Positions 34,855 to 42,392 of a stretch of 64,000 bases of DNA are shown here, in pieces. Origin of the DNA: Firmicutes bacterium ADurb.Bin193 (GTDB lineage Bacteria > Bacillota > Clostridia > Monoglobales > Firm-18). The translations under genes and the position numbers were made by a program. The stretch is taken from NCBI GenBank assembly GCA_002070105.1, contig MWCQ01000009.1, positions 41,514 to 105,513 of the forward strand, written 5' to 3'. The notes under the pieces were generated by a model. The model did not search any database, was not told the DNA's origin, and worked only from the letters and a program-made list of their open reading frames with translations. Numbering within the stretch: position 1 is the stretch's first letter; the number at the start of each line of letters is the position of its first letter.

Positions 34855-35523
34855 ATGTTGGAAGGGCACAGAGAGCGACTTATCGGCAAGGCATTGAAGC
34901 ACGGCCTTGAAAGCTTTAGGGAACATGAAATTTTAGAGCTTTATTTGTTCAGCCTTATTCCGAGGGTAAACACAAACCCGATTGCGCACGCCCTGATTAA
35001 ACAGTTCGGCTCTCTTTATAATGTTTTCAATGCGACCGTTGATGAGCTTATTAAGATTAAGGGTATCGGAAAGCGGACTGCGCAGCAGATTATTCTTTTT
35101 CCTCATATAGCCCGCGCTTACCAAATCAGCATATACGGCGAAAAACTTCATTTTTCCGACCTTTCTCAGATAGGTCAGTACTGTGTGGAGCTTTTCACCG
35201 GAAGGGTTAACGAGGCGATGCACATAATCTGCCTTGACGCTAAAAACCGGGTTATTAAAAATGCGATTGTCGCAGAGGGCACGCCGAGCGAGGTATATGT
35301 CGAGCCGCGGCAGATAATAGAGCATGTTTCCCACACTGCTACTTCCTCCGTTGTGCTGTGCCACAATCATCCCGGCGGAACTCTTATGCCCTCTCAAAAC
35401 GATATCGAAACCACACAAAAAATAAAAATCGCACTTGATGCGATCGGGATAAAGCTTATAGACCATATTATTGTAGCCAAGGGAAGATATATCTCGACTA
35501 ATGTAAACAATTTAACTTTTTAA
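34855..35523 (+). CDS. radC: RadC-family JAB-domain protein
   Basis: A 222-residue protein with an N-terminal helix-hairpin-helix-like domain (IKGIGKRTAQQI near 67-78) and a C-terminal JAB/MPN metalloprotease-like domain. Its metal motif reads HNHPGG followed by the distal Asp in SQND. Biochemical activity is not settled for the family; some members affect competence-associated or phage-related recombination. AAGGAGG precedes the ATG. Single gene after the pyr operon. Confidence 0.9.
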   Translation: MLEGHRERLIGKALKHGLESFREHEILELYLFSLIPRVNTNPIAHALIKQFGSLYNVFNATVDELIKIKGIGKRTAQQIILFPHIARAYQISIYGEKLHFSDLSQIGQYCVELFTGRVNEAMHIICLDAKNRVIKNAIVAEGTPSEVYVEPRQIIEHVSHTATSSVVLCHNHPGGTLMPSQNDIETTQKIKIALDAIGIKLIDHIIVAKGRYISTNVNNLTF

Positions 35524-35535
35524 CACACCCCATTG

Positions 35536-35564
35536 CCTCCGATAACATATTATGCTATTGGAGG
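35536..35564 (+). promoter_or_regulatory. Hairpin that would sequester the DUF3343 ribosome site
   Basis: CCTCCGATA (35536-35544) can pair with TATTGGAGG (35556-35564), with one G-U pair and a loop of 11. The GGAGG at 35560-35564 is the ribosome site of the next gene (ATG 35572). This gives a plausible translational switch. Confidence 0.5.
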
Positions 35565-35571
35565 TAGTTTT

Positions 35572-35823
35572 ATGTATTATTTTATAGTATTCGGTTCCGT
35601 AACTGTGGCATCAAGGATAAAAAAATATTTCAGTCACGACGCTGATTATTTAGGTGTGATGCACACACCCGGTGAAATATCAAATGGGGGCTGTTCATAC
35701 TGCGTAAAGGTAAAACCTTCAAAATTAAGTCAGGTTCTTGAGGCATCAAGAAAATTCGGATATAAAATTCGTGGAATATACAAACAGACGGATGACGGAA
35801 AATTTTTCGAGGTGAGCTTATGA
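35572..35823 (+). CDS. DUF3343 domain protein
   Basis: An 83-residue protein that I recognise as DUF3343, found next to a cysteine desulfurase in many clostridia. A cysteine pair (GCSYCVKV near 43-50) could carry sulfur or selenium. ATG 35572 follows the GGAGG that is held in the hairpin at 35536-35564; the longer frame from 35533 includes that hairpin and is unlikely. The stop overlaps the next start (ATGA), so the two are coupled. Confidence 0.8.
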   Translation: MYYFIVFGSVTVASRIKKYFSHDADYLGVMHTPGEISNGGCSYCVKVKPSKLSQVLEASRKFGYKIRGIYKQTDDGKFFEVSL

Positions 35824-36938
35824 TTTACCTCGACAATGCCGCAACTACGCTTTATAAGCCACATTCCGTCCGGCGGGCATGCAACGCGTGCCTAAAAAAA
35901 TTCTGCGCAAACAGCGGAAGGGGCGGGCATAAGGCCGCATTGATGGCAAGCGAGAGGATTTATGCGTGCAGGGAAAGCCTGGCAGAGCTTTTTGGAATAA
36001 GCGACCCTGCACGCATTGTGTTTACTCCCAATGCCACAGCAGCATTGAATATAGCAATCAAGGGAATATTAACTCCCGACTCTCATACGGTTATAACTGG
36101 AATGGAGCATAATTCCGTTGTTCGCCCCGTTGTCGGAAGCGGTGCGTACTATTCGGTTGCATTGCCCGACGAAACAGGGCTTGTATCGGCAAAAAGCATA
36201 GAAAACCTTATAACCGACAATACAAAGCTGATAATCGCAATCCATGCGTCAAACATAACGGGTACGATAAACCCTATTTATGAAATAGGTGAAGTGGCTA
36301 AAAAGTACGGGATACCTTTTCTTGTAGATGCCGCGCAGTCCGCGGGCGTTGCGCCGATTGACGCGGAGCGAAACAATATATCAATGCTTGCATTCCCGGG
36401 GCATAAAATGCTTTACGGTCCGACAGGAACGGGCGGACTGTATATTTCCCCCGGACTGGAGCTTAAACCATTTATCGAGGGGGGAACAGGCTCGCTTTCC
36501 GAAAGCGATACCCAGCCCGACTTTCTGCCCGACAGATTTGAAAGCGGAACGCTCAACACATTGGGAATAACGGGCCTTTATGAGGGCGTTAAATTTGTAT
36601 TGAAGCATACTCCGAGTGCGCTTTATGCCCATGAGGCAAGGCTTGCGAAAATGCTTGTTTCGGGTCTTTCAAGTATTAATGGTGTAAGGATTTACGGGAA
36701 CAACAACAGGGTAGGGGTTGTCGGCTTTAGGTTGGAGGGAAAAGACAGCGTAGATGTTGCAAATACGCTTGATTCAAGATTTGATATTGCCTGCCGCGGA
36801 GGGCTTCACTGTGCGTTTCTTGCGCACAAATCAATGGGAACATCGGAGGGCGGACTTGTGCGGATGAGCGTGAGCTATTTCACAACCGAAAACGAAATAG
36901 ACAGGGCGGTTGAGGCGGTAAAGAAGATTCAAATATAA
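35820..36938 (+). CDS. Cysteine desulfurase family (class V aminotransferase fold, TIGR01977-like)
   Basis: A 372-residue PLP enzyme. The Schiff-base lysine is in PGHKMLYGPTG and the active-site loop cysteine in RGGLHCA near the C-terminus. The sequence belongs to the desulfurase branch that pairs with DUF3343 and is linked by others with selenium metabolism. In that context it may remove sulfur or selenium from cysteine or selenocysteine and hand it to the DUF3343 partner. No selD or selA is in the window. Translation is coupled with the upstream gene. Confidence 0.88.
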   Translation: MIYLDNAATTLYKPHSVRRACNACLKKFCANSGRGGHKAALMASERIYACRESLAELFGISDPARIVFTPNATAALNIAIKGILTPDSHTVITGMEHNSVVRPVVGSGAYYSVALPDETGLVSAKSIENLITDNTKLIIAIHASNITGTINPIYEIGEVAKKYGIPFLVDAAQSAGVAPIDAERNNISMLAFPGHKMLYGPTGTGGLYISPGLELKPFIEGGTGSLSESDTQPDFLPDRFESGTLNTLGITGLYEGVKFVLKHTPSALYAHEARLAKMLVSGLSSINGVRIYGNNNRVGVVGFRLEGKDSVDVANTLDSRFDIACRGGLHCAFLAHKSMGTSEGGLVRMSVSYFTTENEIDRAVEAVKKIQI

Positions 36939-36988
36939 TAAACGGTGCATAAAAATATAGGGTATGTTCCTTAAATAGATATGCAATT

Positions 36989-37011
36989 ATCCCCCGGCTA
37001 TGCCGGGGGAT
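36989..37011. other. GC-rich hairpin between desulfurase and coat genes
   Basis: Ten-base arms around ATCCCCCGGC/GCCGGGGGAT with a three-base loop. There is no real T-run, so termination is uncertain. Confidence 0.45.
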
Positions 37012-37102
37012 GATTATTATGTAAAAATTTATACAAATTAGCAATCTGTGTGTATAAAAACCTATAAATAGTTAATAATAGTTTTTGAAAGGAGTGATAA
37101 CA

Positions 37103-37288
37103 ATGCCTAACATTACATCGAAAGAGTTAAGCGCGCTTGATGACCAGCTTAGCCTGGAGCAGGTTCTTGTTAAGAAATACAGAACCTTTGCAAATCAGTG
37201 CACAGATCCGCAGCTTAAAGCCAAATGCACACAAATTGCGGACAGGCATCAGTCACATTTTGACACATTGATGAACTATTTAAGATAG
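37103..37288 (+). CDS. Small CotF-like spore coat protein
   Basis: A 61-residue helical protein with the pattern LTxEQVLVKKY followed by CTDPQLKAKC and HQSHFDTL, seen in small clostridial coat proteins. It forms a tandem pair with a longer CotF-type protein 16 bases downstream. ATG 37103 follows AAAGGAGTGAT. Expected expression is in the mother cell; the promoter was not identified. Confidence 0.75.
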   Translation: MPNITSKELSALDDQLSLEQVLVKKYRTFANQCTDPQLKAKCTQIADRHQSHFDTLMNYLR

Positions 37289-37304
37289 GAAGGGGATGAT
37301 TCAA

Positions 37305-37565
37305 ATGAACAACCAGACTATGGGCGATAAGGAGCTCATGAATGACTCGATTTCGAGTCAAAAAATGATTGAAAGCAATTACAACACCTATGCCAATGAA
37401 TGTGTCAATCCTTCTTTGCGCACAGACTTTTTAAACATTTTAAAGGATGAACACGATATACAGGCAGAGCTTTTTAATGAAATGCAAAAAAGAGGTTGGT
37501 ATCAGGTAAAACCCGCCGACCCGAATGATATTGCCCAGTCGGTGCAAAAGCTTTCACAGGGATAA
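37305..37565 (+). CDS. CotF-family spore coat protein
   Basis: An 86-residue protein with two helices of the CotF fold: KELMNDSISSQKMI and, after CVNPSLR, a segment with HDIQAELFNEMQKRGWY. The GWYQV end is typical. ATG 37305 follows AGGAAGGGG; the ATG at 37296 touches that site and is unlikely. It is the second of two coat genes and is followed by a terminator at 37631-37678. Confidence 0.82.
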   Translation: MNNQTMGDKELMNDSISSQKMIESNYNTYANECVNPSLRTDFLNILKDEHDIQAELFNEMQKRGWYQVKPADPNDIAQSVQKLSQG

Positions 37566-37630
37566 AGGGCAAATACGGTCGATATGCCCGATGTATAAGC
37601 AGAGCTTGCAGAATCAATAAACACATCCCA

Positions 37631-37678
37631 AAAAACGATAACTCAAGGCAATTAAAACTGTCCTGTGTTATCGTTTTT
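37631..37678 (+). terminator. Terminator after the coat genes
   Basis: Twelve-base arms AAAAACGATAAC / GTTATCGTTTTT with a 24-base loop and a T-run at the end of the right arm. Confidence 0.7.
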
Positions 37679-37795
37679 GAATTTATTACGGTACATTTTA
37701 TTTTTTTATTTACTTATCTTGCACCTTATGGTATAATAATTATCGATTTCAAAGATTTTTCTGATAAAAATCAGATCTAAAAAGGAGATGTATTA

Positions 37796-38647
37796 ATGAA
37801 AAGGATAATTGGACTTATTCTTGTGGCGGTTGTATTAACCATGGTCTTTACTGCATGCGGCTTGACCAAAAATGTTCCCGATGCCGAGAGAAAATCCGAT
37901 ACGGCTTCGGAAACTGGAAATGTTGACAATTCATTTGCGGTTATAAAGGCAAAAGGCAAAATTATAGTCGGTCTTGACGACTCTTTCCCGCCGATGGGCT
38001 TTAGGGATGAGAAAAACGAGATAGTGGGTTTTGATATTGATATGGCAAAGGCTGTTGCGGAAATAATGGGCGTTGAGGTTGAATTTAAGCCTATTGTTTG
38101 GGACAACAAAATGCTTGAGCTTAACGGAAACAACATTGACCTTATATGGAACGGCTTTACCGTTACACCCGAAAGGGAAAGTCAGGTTCTTTTCTCAAAG
38201 CCGTATCTTGAAAACAGACAGATTATAATAGTTTTGAAGGATTCGGGCATTACGAAAAAGGCTGATTTAGCAGGTAAAAAGGTCGGGCTTCAGGGCGGAA
38301 GCTCCGCGGAGGACGCGCTTAAAAGCGACGAAAAAACCTTTGCCTCAATCGGTGAGAAGAATGTAAAGAGATACGAAGATAATCTTACCGCTCTTATGGA
38401 TCTTGACAACAAGAGGATTGATGCGGTTGTTATGGACGAGGTTGTCTGCAAGTACCAGATAAGCAAAAAGGCAGAAAAATATATTATTCTTGACGAATCC
38501 TTCGGCGAAGAGGTTTATGCGGTAGGAGCGCGCCTTACGGACAAAGCGCTTATAGTTGAGATTGATTCCGCTCTTGCAAAGCTTAAGGAAAACGGAAAAG
38601 CGGCAGAAATATCCAAGAAGTGGTTTGGCTCCGACATCGTAAAATAA
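37796..38647 (+). CDS. Amino-acid ABC transporter substrate-binding lipoprotein
   Basis: A 283-residue type-3 periplasmic-binding protein. The signal peptide ends in the lipobox MVFTAC at about Cys21, so it should be a lipoprotein. The binding domain starts at about residue 50 (VIKAKGKIIVGLDDSFPPMGF) and contains the GFDIDMAKAV segment. The closest relatives bind polar amino acids such as glutamine or arginine; I cannot name the ligand. A sigma-A-like promoter (TTTACT-17-TATAAT) lies at 37709-37737. The permease follows by three bases. Confidence 0.9.
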   Translation: MKRIIGLILVAVVLTMVFTACGLTKNVPDAERKSDTASETGNVDNSFAVIKAKGKIIVGLDDSFPPMGFRDEKNEIVGFDIDMAKAVAEIMGVEVEFKPIVWDNKMLELNGNNIDLIWNGFTVTPERESQVLFSKPYLENRQIIIVLKDSGITKKADLAGKKVGLQGGSSAEDALKSDEKTFASIGEKNVKRYEDNLTALMDLDNKRIDAVVMDEVVCKYQISKKAEKYIILDESFGEEVYAVGARLTDKALIVEIDSALAKLKENGKAAEISKKWFGSDIVK

Positions 38648-38650
38648 AAT

Positions 38651-39301
38651 ATGGATTTCGCCTATATATTAAAGATGCTTCCGCTTTTGCTCGGAGGGTC
38701 TGTTGTAACAGTTAAAATATTCGCGCTGACACTGCTTTTATCAATACCGCTCGGTCTTATAACCGCCATCGGCAACCTTACGCGGTTTAAAGCACTAAAG
38801 TCTGTTATCAGGTTTTACATACTTATAATGCGCGGAACGCCGCTTATGCTTCAGGTTATGTTTGTGTATTACGGTCTTCCAATGCTTCTTAATGTAAAGC
38901 TTGATAATTTCCCCTCCGCAATTATTGCGTTTGTGCTTAATTATGCGGCTTATTTCGCCGAAATATTCCGCGGGGGAATAGAATCAATACCCAACGGTCA
39001 GCGGGAGGCGGCGCTTGCACTCGGTTTTTCGAGGTTTAAAACAATGTTTTTTATAATAATACCTCAGGCGGTTCGGGCAGTTTTGCCGGCTTTGAGCAAC
39101 GAAACCATTACGCTGGTTAAAGACACGGCTCTTGTTTCTGTAATATCTCTTGAAGAGCTTTTGCGTTCGACGCGTCTTATCGTTCAGCGTGACCTTACCG
39201 TTGTTCCGTTTTTGGTCGCGGCTATGTTTTATCTTGTTGCAACGGTCTTTCTTACATGGCTGTTTGCAAGGCTTGAAGAGCATTTTGCCTTTTCAAATTA
39301 A
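38651..39301 (+). CDS. Amino-acid ABC transporter permease
   Basis: A 216-residue His/Glu/Gln/Arg-type permease with five predicted helices and the inner-loop EAA motif (QREAALALGFSRF near 118) that contacts the ATPase. ATG 38651 is next to the stop of the binding-protein gene. No ATP-binding subunit follows; a terminator and a LUD protein do. The ATPase must be shared or encoded elsewhere. Confidence 0.9.
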   Translation: MDFAYILKMLPLLLGGSVVTVKIFALTLLLSIPLGLITAIGNLTRFKALKSVIRFYILIMRGTPLMLQVMFVYYGLPMLLNVKLDNFPSAIIAFVLNYAAYFAEIFRGGIESIPNGQREAALALGFSRFKTMFFIIIPQAVRAVLPALSNETITLVKDTALVSVISLEELLRSTRLIVQRDLTVVPFLVAAMFYLVATVFLTWLFARLEEHFAFSN

Positions 39302-39355
39302 AAAACACTGCCGCCGTCCGAAATTTTTATGACCTTTAATTGTTCAAAATTAAAA

Positions 39356-39394
39356 GCGGCTGTTTTCCATTAAAATTCATCGGAAGACAGCCGC
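39356..39394. terminator. Terminator after the permease
   Basis: Thirteen-base arms (GCGGCTGTTTTCC / GGAAGACAGCCGC, one G-U pair) flanked by A-run and CTATTTT. Confidence 0.75.
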
Positions 39395-39414
39395 CTATTT
39401 TCTAAGAGGTGAAT

Positions 39415-40005
39415 ATGAGCAGAATCGATACCGCAATTCAAAATCTTCGGAATAATAATATAGAGGCGTTTTATTGCGAGACAAAAGCAGGCGTTGTGCC
39501 TCTTGTCGAAAGGCTTATGAGTGAGGGGGAGACTGTTGCCGTCGGGTGGGGGCTTACCCTGTTTGAGTGCGGTATTATAGAGCATTTAAGATGCGGAAGG
39601 TATAATTTTATCGACCGGTATAGGGCGGGGCTTACCCAAAAGGAGCAAAACGATATCTATATGGACTCCTTTACCGCCGATACATATATCTGCACAAGCG
39701 ATGCGGTTACGGAGGACGGAAAAATATATAATTCAGGGAAATGTGTAAACAGGTCTTCTGCAATAGAATACGGGCCTAAATCAGTAATAGTGGTCGTGGG
39801 AAGAAACAAAATCGCAAAAGATATTGGCGAAGCGTTAAACCGCAGTAAGATGATTAACGATTATAAGTGTACGCTCGGACCTGTGTCGGACAATTCCACT
39901 CGTATATCGCTTGCAAATATCCCTCGCAGTGATTATACGGTAACCGAATATCAAAGGCTCAAGGGACGGATAAAAGTTATAATTGTAGGTGAAAATATAC
40001 TGTGA
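39415..40005 (+). CDS. LUD-domain (LutC/YkgG-like) protein
   Basis: A 196-residue protein of the LUD (lactate utilisation) fold, without the iron-sulfur LutA/LutB partners nearby. The first segment ETVAVGWGLTLFECGI and later DAVTEDGKIYNSG match the family, which has NAD- or CoA-like binding in other members. ATG 39415 follows AAGAGGTG. It might process lactate or a 2-hydroxy acid together with the LarA-like protein, but they are 38 kb apart, so this is speculation. Confidence 0.82.
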   Translation: MSRIDTAIQNLRNNNIEAFYCETKAGVVPLVERLMSEGETVAVGWGLTLFECGIIEHLRCGRYNFIDRYRAGLTQKEQNDIYMDSFTADTYICTSDAVTEDGKIYNSGKCVNRSSAIEYGPKSVIVVVGRNKIAKDIGEALNRSKMINDYKCTLGPVSDNSTRISLANIPRSDYTVTEYQRLKGRIKVIIVGENIL

Positions 40006-40034
40006 AATAAGCCTTAAATAGTCATAAAAAATGC

Positions 40035-40063
40035 TTGACAACAACTTTCAGTTACGGTATAAT
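40035..40063 (+). promoter_or_regulatory. Consensus sigma-A promoter of tRNA-Lys
   Basis: TTGACA (40035-40040), exactly 17 bases, TATAAT (40058-40063). A perfect match to the consensus. Start near 40070, 14 bases before the tRNA. Confidence 0.85.
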
Positions 40064-40083
40064 AATTTCCGTTGACTGAATAT

Positions 40084-40159
40084 GCGCCATTAGCTCAGTT
40101 GGTAGAGCAATTGACTCTTAATCAATGGGTCCTGGGTTCGAGTCCCCGATGGCGCACCA
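40084..40159 (+). tRNA. tRNA-Lys (anticodon CTT)
   Basis: A cloverleaf folds: acceptor GCGCCAT (40084-40090) pairs with ATGGCGC (40149-40155), D arm AGCTCAGTTGGTAGAGC, anticodon loop CTCTTAA with CTT in the middle, and T loop GGTTCGAGTCC. Discriminator A and encoded CCA follow. It reads the AAG lysine codon. Confidence 0.97.
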
Positions 40160-40161
40160 AC

Positions 40162-40194
40162 AAAAAAGCACCCCTGCAAGGGGTGTTTTTTTGT
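40162..40194 (+). terminator. Terminator of tRNA-Lys (copy 1)
   Basis: Arms CACCCC/GGGGTG around TGCAA, extended by the flanking A and T runs, then seven T. The same hairpin recurs at 40299-40331 as part of the tandem repeat. Confidence 0.9.
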
Positions 40195-40298
40195 TGGCAG
40201 CATTTAATTCAAGGGACTCGAAGAAGGAACCCCGCTGCCGGTGGCAGATAAAGGGGTGACGACCGGCCCGTGAGGGGAGTCCCCGATGGCGCACCAAC

Positions 40299-40331
40299 AA
40301 AAAAGCACCCCTGCAAGGGGTGTTTTTTTGT
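40299..40331 (+). terminator. Terminator, tandem copy 2
   Basis: Identical hairpin to that at 40162-40194, exactly 137 bases later. Confidence 0.85.
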
Positions 40332-40432
40332 TGGCAGTATTTAATTCAAGGGACTCGAAGGAGGAACCCCGCTGCCGGTGGCAGATAAAGGGGTGACGAC
40401 CGGCCCGTGAGGGGAGTCCCCGATGGCGCACC

Positions 40433-40476
40433 AAAAAGAAACAACAATTTTCGACAGAAAGTTGTTGTTTCTTTTT
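40433..40476. terminator. Long A/T-flanked hairpin after the tandem repeat
   Basis: Fifteen-base perfect arms (AAAAAGAAACAACAA / TTGTTGTTTCTTTTT) with a loop of 14. Can act in both directions. Confidence 0.7.
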
Positions 40477-40646
40477 GTTTTCTTATTTATTATTTCTTCT
40501 TTTTTATTTCTTCTTTCCCTTAAAATTGTTGTTTCCAAATAAAAAATAAAAAAGAAAAAATAAGAATGTCGGTAGTTTTGCTCCGCAAGACTTTTATTCA
40601 ACTTGAAATTTTTTGAAATCCGTATTATAATACAATATGAAACGAG

Positions 40647-41009
40647 GTGCATTATGAAAGAGACATATTGCTTGATAAAACACTTGACTTTGCCGCAAAT
40701 ATTGTTTTATTTTATGAAGAATTTTCAAAACAAAATAAGGATACTACCATTGTAAAGCAATTGCTTGGAAGTGCGACAAGCATCGGAGCAAACCTTAATG
40801 AAGCTATTTATGGAAACAGTAAAGCTGACTTTATTTCAAAACTGCATATCTGTCTTAAAGAAACGAGCGAAAGCATTTATTGGCTGAAATTGCTACATAA
40901 GACGAATACAATCGATAACAGGGCTAACGATTTAATTGAACAAGCAGAGGAAATAAAACGAATATTGATTTCTTCGATTAATACCGCAAAAGGAAATAAA
41001 TCTATATAG
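40647..41009 (+). CDS. Four-helix-bundle protein (23S rRNA intervening-sequence / Avd-like family), start probably frameshifted
   Basis: A protein of about 118-120 residues with the family's helical pattern (LDKTLDFAANIVLFYEEF, then SATSIGANLNEAIYG and KLHICLKETSESIYWLKLL). The only start in frame is GTG 40647, which is itself part of the ribosome site GAGGTG. The expected ATG at 40654 follows that site well but is in another frame that stops soon. Adding one base after ATGAAAGAGA would restore the usual MKEN start. So a one-base deletion (or sequencing error) after the start is likely. Function of the family is unclear; members occur in rRNA insertions and near diversity-generating elements. 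None is visible here. Confidence 0.75.
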   Translation: MHYERDILLDKTLDFAANIVLFYEEFSKQNKDTTIVKQLLGSATSIGANLNEAIYGNSKADFISKLHICLKETSESIYWLKLLHKTNTIDNRANDLIEQAEEIKRILISSINTAKGNKSI

Positions 41010-41092
41010 TATACTACTAAAAATATAATATTCGTTAGCTTTCAAAACAGAGATTAAAACATATGGATATCTTTTGGTTCGATTTCCGCAAT

Positions 41093-41126
41093 AAAAAAGC
41101 CTGTCGTTAAACGGCATGGCTTTTTT
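41093..41126. terminator. Bidirectional terminator between four-helix-bundle and GGDEF genes
   Basis: Arms AAAAAAGCCTGTCG and CGGCATGGCTTTTTT pair with one bulged T and one G-U pair; A-run and T-run on both sides. Confidence 0.75.
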
Positions 41127-41157
41127 TAAGCGCTACATAAATCTATATTAATTGACC

Positions 41158-42339
41158 CTATACATATATTGAGCCGTCGTCCGACACAATCATATTTTTC
41201 CCGCTTTCCTTAGCCGTATAAAGCGCCCTGTCTGCCTGTTCGAGAAGAGTGTCAAAGCCTGTATCGGGATCAATCTGTCCGAAAGCAATACCCACGCTTA
41301 CCGTTATCTTCCCCGAAGACAACGGAAGCGGCATAACGGCGGCCCTGTTTTGTATTAAATTTTTAAGAAGAACAAAGCACTTCAAAGCATGGTTTTCGTC
41401 CACGCCTTCAAGTATTACGATAAATTCCTCTCCCCCAAACCTGCATATCATACCGTTTGATTTCTCAAATACGGTTGTAATACAGTCGGCAACTATTTTA
41501 AGGCAATCGTCGCCACAGAGGTGACCGTATCTGTCATTATAATCCTTAAAATTATCAATATCGATTATTGCAAAGGTTATTCCTATTCTTCTTCTGATAA
41601 AATCCGCTTTATTATCCTCAAACCACGCCTCAAGCGCGCGGCGGTTGGGCAAATCGGTAAGGGAATCTGTTTCGGCGTATTCTTTAAGCTTTTTCTGATA
41701 CATTACAGATGATATGTATGATATAAAGAACATCTGTGAAACGAAAATGCCGCTAAAAGTAAGCAAAATACTCCTGCCGATGAGATTTGGACTGTATCCG
41801 AGAAGCACAATAGAAGCAATTTCAAGCACCAAATTAAGCAGGATTATAAACGAAGCCTCAGTAAGATTTAAAATAGGTATAATGGCGGCTCCGGTTATAA
41901 TAACTAAAAAATTAGTAAGTGATTTGGATTCTAAAAGATCATAGAAAGCGAAAATAAATGTTCCTATCGAAATAAAAACCCAAAAACTTATGTAAAATCT
42001 TCGCTTTTTAATAATGATACCCTTATACCAGCACTTTGACAGAAAATAAATGGCCGAGTACACAATGCATACCAAAAGAGAAAACACAGATGCCGCAACG
42101 AAATAAATCGTGTTTTCTTCATGATGCCGCAACACAAGATTAGCCGCCAAGTTAAGAATTTGCATGTAAAAGATAAGGATTAAAGCTGTTATCATCCTTT
42201 GGTTGTTGGTTTCAATCCTCATATCTTCCACTTGCTTGTTTTCAAGGAAGGTAAGCTCCCTCCTCAGTCTAAAAAAGTTTTTTAAATTCCTCATGAACAG
42301 CCTTAATATTTCCCAGATTTCACTGCGTATTGTCTTCAA
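41158..42339 (-). CDS. Membrane-anchored diguanylate cyclase
   Basis: About 393 residues. Six or so hydrophobic segments fill roughly residues 45-210, then a GGDEF domain. Its signature is GGEEF near 301, with the substrate-side DxDxFK (DIDNFKDYND) before it, so cyclase activity is expected. No RxxD inhibitory site is seen five residues before GGEEF. I prefer TTG 42339 because GGGGGG lies just upstream; the ATG at 42375 has none. Together with the EAL protein at 11.6 kb this shows a cyclic di-GMP system. Confidence 0.88.
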   Translation of the reverse strand: MKTIRSEIWEILRLFMRNLKNFFRLRRELTFLENKQVEDMRIETNNQRMITALILIFYMQILNLAANLVLRHHEENTIYFVAASVFSLLVCIVYSAIYFLSKCWYKGIIIKKRRFYISFWVFISIGTFIFAFYDLLESKSLTNFLVIITGAAIIPILNLTEASFIILLNLVLEIASIVLLGYSPNLIGRSILLTFSGIFVSQMFFISYISSVMYQKKLKEYAETDSLTDLPNRRALEAWFEDNKADFIRRRIGITFAIIDIDNFKDYNDRYGHLCGDDCLKIVADCITTVFEKSNGMICRFGGEEFIVILEGVDENHALKCFVLLKNLIQNRAAVMPLPLSSGKITVSVGIAFGQIDPDTGFDTLLEQADRALYTAKESGKNMIVSDDGSIYV

Positions 42340-42392
42340 AAATGATCCCCCCAAATTAAGGTGAGTCTTTTGCATCGAACCTCTTATAATAT

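Larger units (their letters stand above)
40141..40434 (+). repeat. 137-bp tandem unit after tRNA-Lys, two full copies plus a partial third
   Basis: The bases at 40141, 40278 and 40415 all start the same ~20-base tRNA 3' end, so the period is exactly 137. Copies 1 (40141-40277) and 2 (40278-40414) differ in only a few bases. Each contains the tRNA terminator hairpin, a spacer and a structured GC-rich part (GGGACTC ... GAGTCCC outer stem; ACCCC ... GGGGT with inner CTGCC/GGCAG). Confidence 0.92.

Noticed and set aside
36989..37011. GC-rich hairpin as a CRISPR-like repeat
   Set aside because: It occurs once and has no regular spacing. No CRISPR array was found in the window.
40118..40652. Minus-strand open frames of 60-103 residues across the tRNA-Lys repeat
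   Set aside because: They are reverse complements of the tRNA 3' end, terminators and repeat units, with repeated segments and no ribosome sites. They reflect the repeat, not proteins.
40647..41009. Diversity-generating retroelement accessory gene (avd)
   Set aside because: The fold family includes avd, but no reverse transcriptase or template/variable repeats lie nearby.
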